Shown piece after piece: positions 23,569 to 34,160 of a stretch of 64,000 nucleotides of DNA. Positions within the stretch are counted from its first letter, which is position 1. The number at the start of each line of letters is the position of its first letter. Source of the DNA: Leucosporidium creatinivorum (lineage: Eukaryota > Basidiomycota > Microbotryomycetes > Leucosporidiales > Leucosporidiaceae); NCBI GenBank assembly GCA_001600635.1, contig BCKL01000023.1, positions 177,732 through 241,731 on the forward strand. Direction: 5' to 3'. The notes under the pieces are model-generated. The model was not told the origin of the DNA, did no database searches, and saw nothing but the letters and a program-made list of their open reading frames with translations. A program made the translations under genes and the position numbers.

Positions 23569-23811
23569 ATGATCATACCCAACGCCTACTCCCATCTCAC
23601 TCCCTCCCATCCGATCCGACGCCCCAGCAGCCCTCCATCCCCATCTTTTAACGTCGCCGCTCGGCGCGCGCTCCTCCTTCCCCCGCGCACTAGTCTCCCG
23701 ACGCGCAGTCTGCTGCAGCTCATCTCTCTTGGAACTTCCATCCTGGCTTTCGCGCTTCTACACACCCCTCTTGCACTACAGTACTCCCGCCCTCCTCAAT
23801 CTGTTTCCTGA
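23569..23811 (+). CDS. Possible small membrane protein, 80 residues
   Basis: This ATG frame, MIIPNAYSHLTPSHPIRRPS, has codons ending mostly in C or G, as in real genes here. Its only notable feature is one hydrophobic segment near the C-terminus (LLQLISLGTSILAFALLHTP) long enough to cross a membrane. It would be divergent from DCP1, 382 bp away. No family is recognised and no intron is obvious. It may be a chance ORF. Confidence 0.3.
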   Translation: MIIPNAYSHLTPSHPIRRPSSPPSPSFNVAARRALLLPPRTSLPTRSLLQLISLGTSILAFALLHTPLALQYSRPPQSVS

Positions 23812-23989
23812 CTTTGGAGCGGATGTTCGGAAATCGGTCGGCGAGGAAGGAAGAAGGAGAGCGGGGGTTATGGCGAGGGGAAAGGAGAGATGAGGACGAC
23901 GAGGGGGGAGGCGGGTTGACGTCTATCTTAGAGTTGGGGTGAGGTCGCTCGCTTCAAGACGGAGGAGGGAGAGCGAGTAGTAGGGTTTG

Positions 23990-24140
23990 ACTCGGCGCTC
24001 GCTCGCTCGCTGGCTGGCTGGGGCTGGAGGTGCTAAGCCGGCCCTCGCTCGGTCGGTCGGGAGCGTCGAGCGATGTCAGTCGCCACACCAGAGAAGTATC
24101 AGGCAGAGCCCACGACTATCCTCTTCGCTCGCTCGCTCGC
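23990..24140. repeat. Degenerate CTCG/CTGG tetranucleotide tract
   Basis: Two clusters of tandem gctc and ggct units occur (gctcgctcgctcgctggctg near 23998 and cgctcgctcgctcgctctgg near 24128), separated by GC-rich sequence. This is ordinary microsatellite-like DNA of no evident function. Confidence 0.7.
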
Positions 24141-24391
24141 TCTGGATCTCGGCGCGGAGGAAACTTAGCTAGCTCGGGCTCAGCTCCCACTCTGCACGTC
24201 GGCTTGACTATTCCCCCCTGAGTGAGTTGACCCCAAACGGGTCTTCACTTTCCAAAACCTCTGACTTGCCCGCTCTCCTCGCCTCGCCTCATACAGCATC
24301 AATCCGTTCTAGAACCGAGCTTTCATTCCGCCCTCTCCTCCCTCATCCCATCCTCCCCGCCTTCCTCTACCTCCCAGACCCAGAAGTAAAT

Positions 24392-25212
24392 CTACCTAAC
24401 CCTCTTGCCCATCTGCACCTTGGGTCCCCACCCTCGGATCTTCTTCTTTGGTGTAGGAGCAATGGCTACGGCGGAAGGGTCGTGGCCGCGCCTGTTGGTG
24501 GAGGGAGCGACCGCGAGCGAAGTGAGCGTTGAGGGAGGGGGAGCATCGGGTGAGGAGGGAAGGGGAGGGCGAGGGCGAGCAGGTGATGGGCGGGAAGGGG
24601 GAGGGCGCGGGAGGAGGGGAGAGCGAGAAGGGGAACGCCGAGCCAATGGAGAGTGAGGCAGAGGAAGGACGAAGGAAAAGTATAAGTAAGTGACTGGAGC
24701 TTTTAACACATATCTCTGATGTCCTGCAGCGACCCCCTCTTCATCTCCTACATCCCTGCCCTCTCCTCGCGTCCTTTCCCCTGCCCCATGGCCAGCTCCC
24801 ACCTCCTTCCCTCGCAACGCAGCAAAGCAGCAAGAAACCTACCTATACCTCTCCAACAACCACAACAAGTACCTCCTTTCCCCGACCGTCATGCCCGCCT
24901 CTGCCAACTGTGCACTGCTCTTGGAGAACAACTCGTCCCAAGGGCCTAGTTTGGGCTCGTACTGCTCCAAGCCGCGTTTCGAAGAGGAGAGGAGGGAGAG
25001 AGGGGTGGTGTAGGGTCCTGTTACGAGCGCAGGAGTCAGCGGCAAGAAAGACAGGGAGAGATGGGAAGCAGGAGAGAGGAGAGAGAGGACGAACCGCGAG
25101 GCTGGGGGATTTTGAGAGGTTGAGAAGCGGGGGCGTGGATGGATCGGACTGTGAGAAGCTGACGGGCTGATGATGAGGTACAGCTGCAGCGTAACGAGGT
25201 GAGGAGTGACAT
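24392..25212 (-). CDS. FYV4: Mitochondrial small ribosomal subunit protein mS41 (IGR-motif/Fyv4 family)
   Basis: Exon 1 encodes a mitochondrial presequence (MSLLTSLRCSCTSSSARQLL) running into HAPASQPLKIPQPRG. After an intron comes the IGR-domain helix-turn region: LSLLSSSKRGLEQYEPKLG, WDELFSKSSAQLAEAGM and TVGERRYLLWLLERYR. The last exon ends KKKIRGWGPKVQMGKRVR, a basic tail typical of this ribosomal protein. The GI/LxxRRYLLxxxExYR pattern is diagnostic for mS41, a component of the mitoribosomal small subunit. The second intron, about 24492-24842 by my join, is about 350 nt, several times longer than the local norm. The start at 25212 is divergent from the RRM/RGG protein, 312 bp away. Confidence 0.82.
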
Positions 25213-25524
25213 GGCTACAGAAGAGACGAGGACAGAGAGAAGCGAAGCGTGAGAGTTCTGAGGGAGGGAGGAGGATGGGCTGTAACGCAGCAGGTTCTAA
25301 GCTGAGGAGCAGCAGCAAAGAGAGCTCGCGTTGAGCTGCTTGACCAGTTCGAGCTACAAGGCTACAGAATCACAGTTCGATAGGAGACCTCCTCTTTCTC
25401 GACGCCGTTTTCCTCCTTCTTCCCTTCTCGCGTTTCTCTGCCTTCTCTCTCTCTCTCTTCACCCAGCACCGAGAGCCTCGTCTCTCTTTTACTAGCACTA
25501 CCAACCTACAACTACAACATCACT
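25213..25524. promoter_or_regulatory. Shared divergent promoter of mS41 and the mitochondrial RRM protein
   Basis: These 312 bp separate two divergent starts whose products both have mitochondrial presequences. The plus-strand side is a long CT-rich tract at about 25385-25480 (ctctctctctctcttcaccc), a common element of transcription start regions in fungal housekeeping genes, followed by actacaacatcactATG. No individual factor site can be named. Confidence 0.5.
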
Positions 25525-27276
25525 ATGTCGGCCACTCGTCTTACCGCCGCTGCCCGCCTTTCCGCTCGTGTAGCCTCGACCGCTTTCAACAACCGCGTCC
25601 TCGCTAGCAAATCCTTCGCTTTGAACAAGTCTCGCTCCATCGCCGCGTGAGTACTCGCCTTCATCTACAAGGAGATCTATCAGGGGGTATCCTTCCACCT
25701 TTACCCCCCCTTGCTTTTTCGCCCATCGAGGGAAGAGACTCGATCCCAAACGACCGCCGAACCCGAGCAGCCAAAGCAGCAGCAGCCAGCAATGTCGCCT
25801 CAAAGATGACAAAAACAAGCTCAACAGACTCAGGCTCTTTCCTACATCCCCCTTAGAAAGGGATGGGATTGCTAGCGTGTGCCGACAACAATCTTCAACT
25901 AGCTGAGGGGCAACTTTGCATGCTCGCTACTGTCTCGCTTTGCTCGACGTTGGTCGCGTGGTCGAAGGGAGGGACAACGTACTCCTGTACTGGAGCATTA
26001 GCTGACCCTCTCTTTTATCGTTCACCGCAAACAGACCCCGCCTCTTCAGCACCACCACCCTCCGTCTTAACCCTAACGACCCCCTCGCCGCTTCTACCAC
26101 TCCCACCTCCTCCGAAGAGGCAGTCAAGGCCGAGCACTCCCCTGAGGACCCTATCGAGGGCGTCACCTCCCCTCTCTCTTCCTCGTCCTCCTCCACTCCT
26201 TCTTCTTCCTCCGAGACCGTCGAGAGCGCCGCCGACAAGATCGCCGAAACCGCCTCCACCATCTCCTCGACCCTCTCCTCCGCCGCTGAGACCGCCTCCT
26301 CCGCCGCCTCCTCCCTCCTCTCCGATGCCCTTCCCCCCACTCCCACCGCAGCAGACGAGGAAGCCATCGCCGCCGAGCTCAACTCTCGCACCATCTTTGT
26401 CGGCGGGTTGAGCTGGAATGTCGATAATGAGTGGCTGCAGGATGAGGTGCTTAAGGCTCTTGAGCTTGGAGAGGGAGATGAGGGTGTCAAGAGTGTTAGG
26501 ATCGCGAGGAACCCGATGGGGAAGAGTAGGGGGTGAGTTTCTCTCTCTCGCTTTCTCCTTTCCCTTGCGCAGCGGCTGACAAGTAAATGAGCATACAGAT
26601 TCGCCTTCATCGAGCTCTCCACCCCCTCCCTGGCCAACCAACTCGCCGAGTTAACCCCCGAGATCGACGGCCGGCCCACCGAATTCCGACTCTCTACCAC
26701 TCCCTCCTCGCGGCCTCCTCGCCCACCCAGGGCGTCCCGCTCCGACTCCCCTGCTACGCGCAACAGCCCCAGCTCCACCATCTGGGTTGGGAATGTGAGC
26801 TGGGGAGTGGACGAGACGGATTTGAACGAGACTTTCGCAAAGTTTGGCGAGGTCAAGCGCGTGAGCCTTCCCCGTGATCAGGAGTCGGGCAGGACACGAG
26901 GAATCGCCTATGTCGAGTATAGCAATACCGAGGATGCGACGAGGGCGATGGAGGAGAGCTCGGAGGGACGGGGGATCGAGATGGACGGGAGGGTCGTGAG
27001 GCTTGATTTTGCGGCCGAGAGCCAGGGTAGTCGCCCGAGCGGAGGAGGACGTGGTGGGTTTGGTGGAAATAGGGGAGGACGCGGAGGGTTTGGAGGAGGA
27101 AACAGGGGAGGACGCGGTGGGAGTTATGGAGGAGGAGGAAGGGATGGAGGAAGGGGAGGTTCTTATGGAGGAGGAAGGGGTGGTGGAGGAGGAGGAGGAT
27201 ATGGAGGACAGAGGGGTGGAGATAGGGGAGGAGAGAGGAACGGTGGATACCGTGGAAGTAGGCAGGAGGAGTGGTA
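25525..27276 (+). CDS. Mitochondrial-type RNA-binding protein: two RRMs plus RGG/FG tail
   Basis: The N-terminus (MSATRLTAAARLSARVASTA, then RLFSTTTLRLN after intron 1) is a good mitochondrial presequence. An acidic/Ser/Ala region with AADKIAETASTISSTLSSAA follows. RRM1 has the RNP2-like TIFVGGLSWNVDNEWL and the RNP1-like SRGFAFIELS across an intron. RRM2 has TIWVGNVSWGVDETDLNETF and the RNP1 motif GRTRGIAYVEYSNTEDA. The protein ends in a long Arg-Gly-Gly and Gly-Phe-Gly/Gly-Tyr-Gly tail (RGGFGGNRGGRGGFGGG, GSYGGGRGG) and RQEEW. Two RRMs plus RGG is the plan of nucleolin/Nsr1 proteins, but those are nucleolar, whereas this one carries a presequence. A role in mitochondrial RNA processing or translation is inferred. 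The first intron (25647-26034) is 388 nt. Confidence 0.85.
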
Positions 27277-28155
27277 AATCCCCTCGAGCCGAGCCGAGCA
27301 GAAGAACCCCCAAGACCATCTGTGCATAAAAGGTCGGTAGTTCGTTTGTTGTAGTAGTTAACATAGCAACACAGTTTAAAGCCACACCTCTTACCTATCT
27401 CTTCTGGTGTCGAGTGAGTCGAGAATGAGCCGACTTGAAGAGCGAACGCCGAGTTTCGGGGGCCGAACTTTCTCTCTGCCCGTTCCACGCGGACCATTCC
27501 CATCGGTGAGATAGCTGAAATGCACGCTGAGTGCGAACGACGCCTCCCTGCTCCCCTGCAGCTTTGCTCAGAAGACCGACCGAACTCCGTCATCCCCTCG
27601 ACCCTCGGCAAGGGCAGCTCGCTCGCGGCGCGGCTTGTTCTTCGACCGCATCTGTGCTCTTCTGCGCTCGACTCGGCTACAGCGCTCGGAACACAAAGGA
27701 TACACGCCTTCCCGCCTGTTCGCATCTACACCAAGTTACGGCCTGCTCTCGCCCTTCCCTAGCTTCAACGCGTCGGCCCGCTAGCTTTCTAAGCTTCTTC
27801 TCCTCCTCATCAAACGAGACGGGCTGTTCATCGGTACTGAGCAGACGAGCAGTACACACCATCTCGTAAGCCCCATTGCAGCGGTCTACAGAAACGCCGA
27901 GCTAGAAAGCCAGCTGACGATTGTCTTGAAGACTCGGGCTTTCCTCGCTTCTCGTCGCTGAGCTCGTTTAGGTGGCGTTAGTTGGTGTTCAAGTCGAGTT
28001 ACAGCATAGTAGGATTACAGTACCAGAGGTGAGTTTCTCCTGTGCTCCCGTGAAAGAGATGTAGTCTAATCCGCTCGCGTTTCCCAGCTCAGCTTCAGCG
28101 CGTCCCTCTTCTCTCTCTCTCTCCTCTCTCCCAGCAACAACAAAGCAAAGATAGG
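27277..28155. other. Intergenic region
   Basis: About 880 bp between two plus-strand genes. A few short open frames (for example 27531-27869) look like chance. A CT-rich stretch (ctctctctctctcctctctccc) at about 28110-28135 precedes the next ATG and is probably its transcription start region. Confidence 0.5.
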
Positions 28156-29963
28156 ATGGGCACCACCCCTCAATTCTCCCTTCCCCCACTACGGGCCCTC
28201 TCCTTCCTCCCCTTCCTCTACCTCCAAGCCATCCTCCTCCACCCTGCCATCCCTTCGCTCTACTCCCGCCCTCTGAGGCTGCTCCTCATGATACCTGCGG
28301 TGTACCTCAGTGCCGTAGCGCCGTTTTGGTGGAGGGTCGAACCGCTGGAGTGGAGCGTCGGGGCGAATTTTAGGTGGTGAGTCTTGGGGGTTCGGCGCCG
28401 AGCTGAGGGGAAACCGTTTGCTGACGGGATGGTGTGAGTGCAGGGGCATCTTCGGACCCAACTTCATCATGAAAGCCCTGGAATGGGGATTCGTCAAGGA
28501 CCGAAGTCCCTACACTTGGCTCGGGTTCGATGAAGCCCGCGTAGTGCCCCCCTCGGACGACTCTCCCTCCTCCTCCACTCCCTCCACACCAACACTCAAC
28601 GGCCACTCGCTCTCCACACTCCGCGCTCGGCACCCCACCCCCTCCTCCTCCTCCACCCCCTCCTCCCTCCCAACACCCCCCGACTCACCTCGCACATCCT
28701 CCCCCCTCGGCGCCGCCGACATTGGCCAGTCCGGCGCTCCCTCCGTCATCAAACGCCAACACCGCCGTTTTGACGCAGAGCACGCTACTCCCCTAACAAT
28801 AGCCCTCGACGCGCTGCATCTCCTCACCTCCATGCGCGGGATAGGGTACGCTTTCGGCCCTCCAGTCAAGGCTCTCGCTGCTCCTGGATCGCCGAGAGGG
28901 AGGTGGGAGTTCGCCAAGAAGGCGATGGCCAAGTTTGTGAGGTCGCACATCATTTCGACCATCTGTCTCCTCGTCATCATCGAGCGAGAGCGGCATGTCC
29001 CCTCCCTCCTTCATTCTTTCCTCCTCCCCTTCCTCTCCGTCCAACAAGTTCAACCACTCGCCAACCTCCTCGCCTACCTCGCTGTCGGCGTCTCCCTCCA
29101 CGCGCAAATGTTAGTAGGGTTCGAAGGAGCAAGTCTGGTTTTTTTGGTGGCGGATTTCCTTCCACTGCCGGAGAGGGTCAGGCCGAGGTTTGATGCGAGG
29201 GAGTGGCCCGATTTGTTTTGGAGGCCGTTTGAGCCGGAGACGGTGACGATCTTCTGGTCGCAGCAGTACGTATATTCTCATCCTCTTCTCTCCCTCTCCT
29301 GCTCGAACTCGGCGCGGCGCTGACCTCGCGCTCTCTTCCCCCCCCCTCCTTCCTCCTCCCTCCTCCTCACCTCATCGAACGACCCGATCCGACGTCAAAA
29401 CAGCTGGCACGCCCTCTTCCGCAAACCCTTCACGACGGTAGGGTACGAGCCGACGCTCCTCCTCGTCAGCCGATTCGCGGGCAAGAAGGCCGGCAGAGCA
29501 GCGGGGGCGGTGATGGTGTTTGCGCTGAGTGGGTGGATGCACGATCAAGGTTCGTCTTCTTCTTCTCTCCCCTTCCTCTCTCCCTCTCCCAAGACAAGCT
29601 GACTCGTCGCTTCCAACGCCACGGCGAACAGCCCTCTTCTCCGCCCGGCACACCCTCCCACTCTCCTCCTCCTCCCTCTCCTTCACCCAACGCTACGGCG
29701 GCTGGATCTTCTTCCTCGCACAATCCCTAGCCTGCATCCTCGAATCCCTCGCCCCTCTCCTCACGGGCCGCCCATTCCCCCGCCGAGGGTGGTTCGCTCG
29801 TCTCTGGGGATACGCTTGGGTTATTGGACTCGGGTGTCTGGCCGGGAGGTGCTGGATTGCGTTGGGATTGGTGGAGGGCTTGCCGGGGGTTGAGAGATGG
29901 GGGTGGCAGAGGTTTGTGTTGCCTACGACGGCGTTGGCGCCGCCGCCGGTTTTCACGAGGTAG
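28156..29963 (+). CDS. Wax-synthase-domain membrane acyltransferase
   Basis: This is a multi-pass membrane protein. The N-terminus has several hydrophobic helices (LPFLYLQAILLHPAIPSLYS, LLLMIPAVYLSAVAPFWW), then GIFGPNFIMKALEWGFVK. A low-complexity Ser/Thr/Pro loop at 28540-28720 precedes a second set of helices. The signature of the wax synthase/Tri7-like family (MBOAT-related) is present: FWRPFEPETVTIFWSQQ, then WHALFRKPFT, and the active-site motif FALSGWMHDQ with its His. Two to three more helices follow (YGGWIFFLAQSLACILES, YAWVIGLGCLAGRCWI). Four exons. Members transfer acyl groups to alcohols, sterols or secondary metabolites; the acceptor here is unknown. It lies tail-to-tail with the left ADH copy. 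Confidence 0.85.
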
Positions 29964-30419
29964 AGGTGGGGTAGTAAAAGGGGGTGGTAGACTACACGCA
30001 TGCATCTAATCTAGTATTGCGCTCTCATCTCATCAAGTCCGGCTTTGCCAGAGGCCAATGAGAGGCTGCTTCGCCGAGCTCGGGTGCGAAGTTCGACCGA
30101 AGGAGAGTTCAAGAGATGTCTGCCCGCGATGTTCGAGTTGGAGATGGAGCCTTTCCCCAGAGACGAACTCGCAGGAGCGAGTAAGGGAGCGGCCGAAAGC
30201 GAACGCCGCAGGCTGAAAGAGCGCCGAGCCGAGCCGAGCAGTTGAGAGCAGTCGAGAGCAGCTGCAGAGTCGCTCGCAAGTCTCTCAACGACGACGAAAG
30301 ATGAAACAAAGCAATCAGTTTTCCTCCTCCGAGATCACTAATCCTACAATCCTCCACAGAAGCTCACACAAGCCAAGCCAAGCACGTCCCTCCCCTCTCA
30401 TCCCCTCGCCTAGCAAGCC
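29964..30419. other. Intergenic region including the outer end of the left inverted-repeat arm
   Basis: This stretch holds the 3' UTRs of the wax-synthase-like gene and the left ADH gene. The inverted homology with the right side begins here, at about 30055, where cgaagttcgaccgaaggaga mirrors the sequence near 37060. A cgccgagccgagccgagcag cluster sits at about 30221-30240. No gene is seen. Confidence 0.6.
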
Positions 30420-32495
30420 CTACATCACAACGACGACCTTCTCCATCCCCTGCTCCTCCATACCCGCCATCCACGCCTCCTTGACCTGCTCCAAAGAGAA
30501 CCTCTTGATCCCCTCCTCAATCTTTAAGCCCTGGTTCAAAGCGAAGCGGAGCTCTTCCTCGACTTCGGCGGGGGAGCAGCAGGGGAAGGAGTGGATCGAG
30601 AGGCGGTTGAGGATGATGTACTCTGCGCGTAGGGGGAGAGAGGGTCAGCTGTGGAGAGCGAGAGAGGAGCGGAGGAGAGAAGACGAACTGAGAGGCAAGG
30701 AGAGCGACTCGGTCGAGTGAGGAGCGACGAGGACCATTTGACCGCCGGGGCAGAGGCACTTCATCAAATGCTCGGCGTCGGGAACGTCAGAGGTGGTGCC
30801 TGTGTGTCGTCGTCGAAGTCGGGTCAGCTCCCCTTCTCGGCGGAAGAGACATCGCCGAGCGCCGAGGACCTCTCCAACTCACAGAGAACAGCCCTCGCTC
30901 CACCACGACGCATCATCTCCTCGACGACACCGACGATCCCAATCTGCGCCTTGATAAGGATCTCTTGAGGCTGGGGTTGAGAGGTCATGAGTTGGTGAGC
31001 CGCGGAGGAGTTGGGAGCGAGGCAGATCGAGTGGTAGCCCATCACGCGAGCGAGACGGGCACAGGCGGAGGCGAGGCCGCTGTGTAGAGTGAATGGGGAG
31101 AGAGTCAGCGCAGGCTCGGAGCTGGAGAGAAAGGAGGAGCGAGAAGGAGAAGCGAACTGACCCGACGCCGTCGATGAGCACCGTCTCTCCGGGCTGGAGG
31201 TCGAGGCTGTTGAGGGCGTCTGTTGCAGTGGAGGAAGTCAGAGTCAGCCTCTAGCCGATGAGCCGAACAACCTCAGAATTCACTGAAGACGGTAGCTCCC
31301 GAGTCGATGCGAGCCGTTTGCTCGACGGGGTCCATGTCGGCGGGGACGGCGNTGACGGCCTTGTTGCACATGACGACGTACTCGGCGAGTCCTCCATCGC
31401 GGTCGTAGCCTGTCGTCGAGTGTAGAAGAGAGGGGAAGTGATCAGCGCGAGGGACGGAGAGAGAGAGAGAAAGGATCGCCAAACCGTTGATCTCTTGATT
31501 CTCGCAGGCGGTGAACTCGCTGTAGGTGAGNCAGAAGGAAAGAGTCAGCGCTGGCGAGTCAAGTGAAGATGAAGAGAAGACCCACCCCTTCCTACACCAG
31601 ACGCAAACGCCGCAGTGCGAGCCGTGCCAGCTACCACCGACACGCTCTCCCTCCTTCCATTTTTGCTCGTTNGGTCCNACCATGCAGATGTCGCCGATGA
31701 ACTCNTGGCCGCAGGTACGAGGGTACTGAANCTCTCCGAGCGATTGATCCTTGGTGACGGCGTCGCTGCAGAGTCGGTGCGAGAGGTCAGCTCGGTCGAA
31801 GGAGTTGGGAGGAAAGAGAGAGAGCTCACCACTTGGAGATACCACAGGCGATGACCTTGACTACGACTTCACCCTCGACCGGATCGCGCCAGGGGACAGT
31901 CTGAAGCTCAATCTCGCCGCCTTGCTGAGGGATGCGAGCAGCACGGAACTCGTTGGGGTGGTCTTGAGCCGGCGAGGACAGCTTGTTGCTGGTGTTCTTG
32001 GAGGTGGGAGGGTTGGTGAAGAGGCGAGAGAACATCTTGTAGCTTGGTAGATTCGAAGGCGAGTGACTTTCAGGAAGCCAACCCGCGTTTCGACCGCCCA
32101 AGCTCGATGTCCCTCGCTCCAAGCTCGGCTCGCTTAAGGTAGCACCACCGCGAGTCGGAGAATCCGAGCTTGGACTGGCTGCTCAAGATCGAGCTGTAGG
32201 TTGTCAGAGTCGCCCACTCCCTCTCGAAGAGCAAGAGCTGATCTGTTGAGCCGAATCAAGAGCAGTGAGCGAGCAGTAAGAGCGCCGAGCTGGCTCCGAA
32301 CCTCCGCCCTCGGCCGCAGAGCTGAGAACAAGCACAGCTGTACAGCTCTACAGCAGCTCAAACTACGACACCACCTCCATATCATCCTCATCATCGTCCT
32401 CATCCGCTCCATGCCCAACACTCGGCTTCTGATCCCCTCCCTCCTCCTTTTTCGCCCCTCCTTTCCCACCCTTATACTCCTCCTTCAGCGTCCAC
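30055..32495 (-). repeat. Left arm of large inverted repeat (ADH duplication)
   Basis: This arm is the mirror of about 34670-37109. Corresponding positions sum to 67164: start codons 32035 and 35129, stop ends 30420 and 36744, and five pairs of N bases all fit. The arm runs from the ADH 3' flank through the whole ADH gene and its promoter into the last codons of TFG2. Non-coding parts differ by substitutions and small indels, while much of the ADH body is identical. Confidence 0.92.
30420..32035 (-). CDS. Zinc-type alcohol dehydrogenase (MDR superfamily), left copy
   Basis: This MDR alcohol dehydrogenase spans about eight exons. It begins MFSRLFTNPPTSKNTSNKLS and has the catalytic-zinc Cys in ACGISKCDAV. 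The GHE motif appears as CG-x-EF, where the His codon contains an N (31705). The structural zinc loop is complete (HCGVCVWCRKG then ACEN, four Cys). It continues with GYDRDGGLAEYVVMCNKAV, the nucleotide-binding VLIDGVGGLASACARLA, GGARAVL, and the end EQGMEKVVVVM. Six N bases lie in the gene. Family enzymes oxidise alcohols or reduce aldehydes with NAD(P). It is nearly identical to the copy at 35129-36744, with a few differences (for example N versus H in residue 8 and V versus I in AEYVVMC). It lies downstream of TFG2 on the same strand. Confidence 0.88.
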
Positions 32496-34160
32496 ATGCC
32501 CTGATAAGGCCCCCTCGGTACCATCATAGCAATATCACCCAACACCTCCTTGAGGTAGACTTGAGGCTGCCGAACGTGCTCGGTGAGGGCTTTGATGGAC
32601 CAGTACGGCGCTTGCTCGAAGTGGGTGAAGAGCAGGTCCAGTAGCTCGTTGCGGGGGATTCGGGCCGTGCGGGAGTCGTTGGAGGCGGAGGCCGTGGGCT
32701 TGGCTTTCTGCTCGTGTGTGAGGTAGGGAGGGGAGCAGGGAAGGGAGAATCAGCTCGGCGCAAGTGAGAACGAAGACTAGAGAGGCACAGAAGACGACGT
32801 ACGACAAAGTTGGACACGCGACTCTTGACTCCACCGAGACCAGCTCCACTCGCCAACCGGTTGGCCGTTCCAGCGTCGACGTCCAGCACCTTGAGCTTGC
32901 GAGCTGGTTCCGAGGCTTTGCGAAGGCGCTCGCGCATGATGTCGGAGTAGGAGGAGGTGAGTGTTGGTGTGAGGCCGCATTCGTGGTGTACTGTGCCGAG
33001 CATGGAGGTGATGCCTGTGGCGAAGCAGAGCGAGCGTCAGTCTCGAGAGCCAAGGTGGAGAGAAGGCCGAGCACACTCACGCCTTCGTTTCCGGTGACCC
33101 TCCTCGCCCGTCGCCTCGTCATCTTCCTCCTTCTCCCCAAACACAAACAGGTTTTTGCTCGCTCGATTGGTCATCGAGAGCTTGTACTCGGTCGGTACTG
33201 GTCGTCCCGCGCCGATCCTCGCTGGGCCCTTGCCCTTGATGTCGGGCTTCAGAGAGGATGAGCCGGCGGAGGGAGCGCCGGGCTTAGAGTCGTCGGTGTT
33301 GAGGAAGAGGGCGACCTTGTTGTGGCCTTCGTTGTCGAGCCTGCGAGAACGAACGCCGAGCAGGGTCAGTGCCGAGGAAGGGAGCGGCGAGATAGCACAC
33401 TGACTCACTCGTCGTACACGCGAATCTTCCCCAGTGGTACTCCCTCTTCCTGCACCTGCGACCACTTCTCCATCAGGAAACGAGGGATCTGTCGAGAGAG
33501 AGAGCGAGAATCGTCAGCGCGCCGAACGTGTAGCACAGCCCGAGTTGGAGGAGTCCAGCAGAGACTGATCAAGAGCTCAAGCACTCGTTCACGAAGCTCT
33601 GTAGCCCTGCAGCTTTGTCCCAGCCGTGCGAAGACCGGCGCGAGGCGACGCTCAGCGAGCTGTCTGTTTGCCCGGCGAGCACGGATGTGGCGTCTCGACG
33701 CAGCAGAGCCGTGGAGCTAACCTCATGATACATCTGAAGACCCTCAGACTCCGTCAACAAGCTTGCCCCGCCGTCGCGCAGCCTGGCAACAGCGAGAGCA
33801 CGCAGGCGGGGTCGACGAGCCCCTCCTGCAGCCATAGATGATGTGTAGCAGCAGCTCCACAGAGGGGCATAAGGCCAACATCGCTGCCCGAGCTATCTCC
33901 CTCCTAGAGACCGCCCAGCGCAGCGAAGCGAGGCTCAAGTCATCCGCCCTCCGCGCTCTTGATCCTCAGCAGCCCGTCGAATCCCCTACATCCAGAGCAT
34001 AGCAGCTCACCTTGCACAACCAAACACCCTGCCCCGTCCTGCCTAACTCCAAATCCTCATCCTCTCCATCGGAATCGCTCGCTTGGTCGTGTGCGGTGAG
34101 GTCGACGCTGCCGTGCTCTTCTTGGAATTCGGCGGGGAGAGCGTTGGTGGGGAAGGACAT
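32363..34160 (-). CDS. TFG2: Transcription initiation factor TFIIF subunit beta (RAP30/Tfg2)
   Basis: The protein is a subunit of TFIIF, which binds RNA polymerase II in the preinitiation complex. The N-terminus (MSFPTNALPAEFQEEHGSVD) contains the family start of the beta-barrel dimerisation domain GQGVWLCK, followed after a long intron by IPRFLMEKWSQVQEEGVPLG. Next come DNEGHNKVALFLN, an insert rich in Gly/Ser/Lys, and the polar segment YKLSMTNRASKNLFVFGEKE. A linker is followed by the C-terminal winged-helix: RIPRNELLDLLFTHFEQAPY, WSIKALTEHVRQPQVYLKEV and MVPRGPYQGMWTLKEEYK. It ends in an acidic tail, ADEDDDEDDMEVVS. The first intron (33489-34010) is 522 nt. The last codons are duplicated in the right repeat arm. 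Confidence 0.92.

Larger units (their letters stand above)
23187..24391. other. Intergenic region with a possible small gene and simple repeats
   Basis: About 1.2 kb lie between the DCP1 start and the mS41 stop. The region contains one small plus-strand frame at 23569-23811 (listed separately), a CTCG/GCTGG-type low-complexity stretch at about 23990-24140, and the 3' UTR of mS41. No other coding signal is visible. Confidence 0.5.

Noticed and set aside
23990-24140. CTCG-type repeats as a telomere, CRISPR array or centromere element
   Set aside because: Units are irregular tetranucleotides without spacers of constant length and are flanked by ordinary genes.
25863-26411. Pro-rich 182-codon plus-strand ORF overlapping the first intron and second exon of the RRM protein
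   Set aside because: It lies in another frame of the acidic/Ser-rich exon, whose true frame reads into RRM1.
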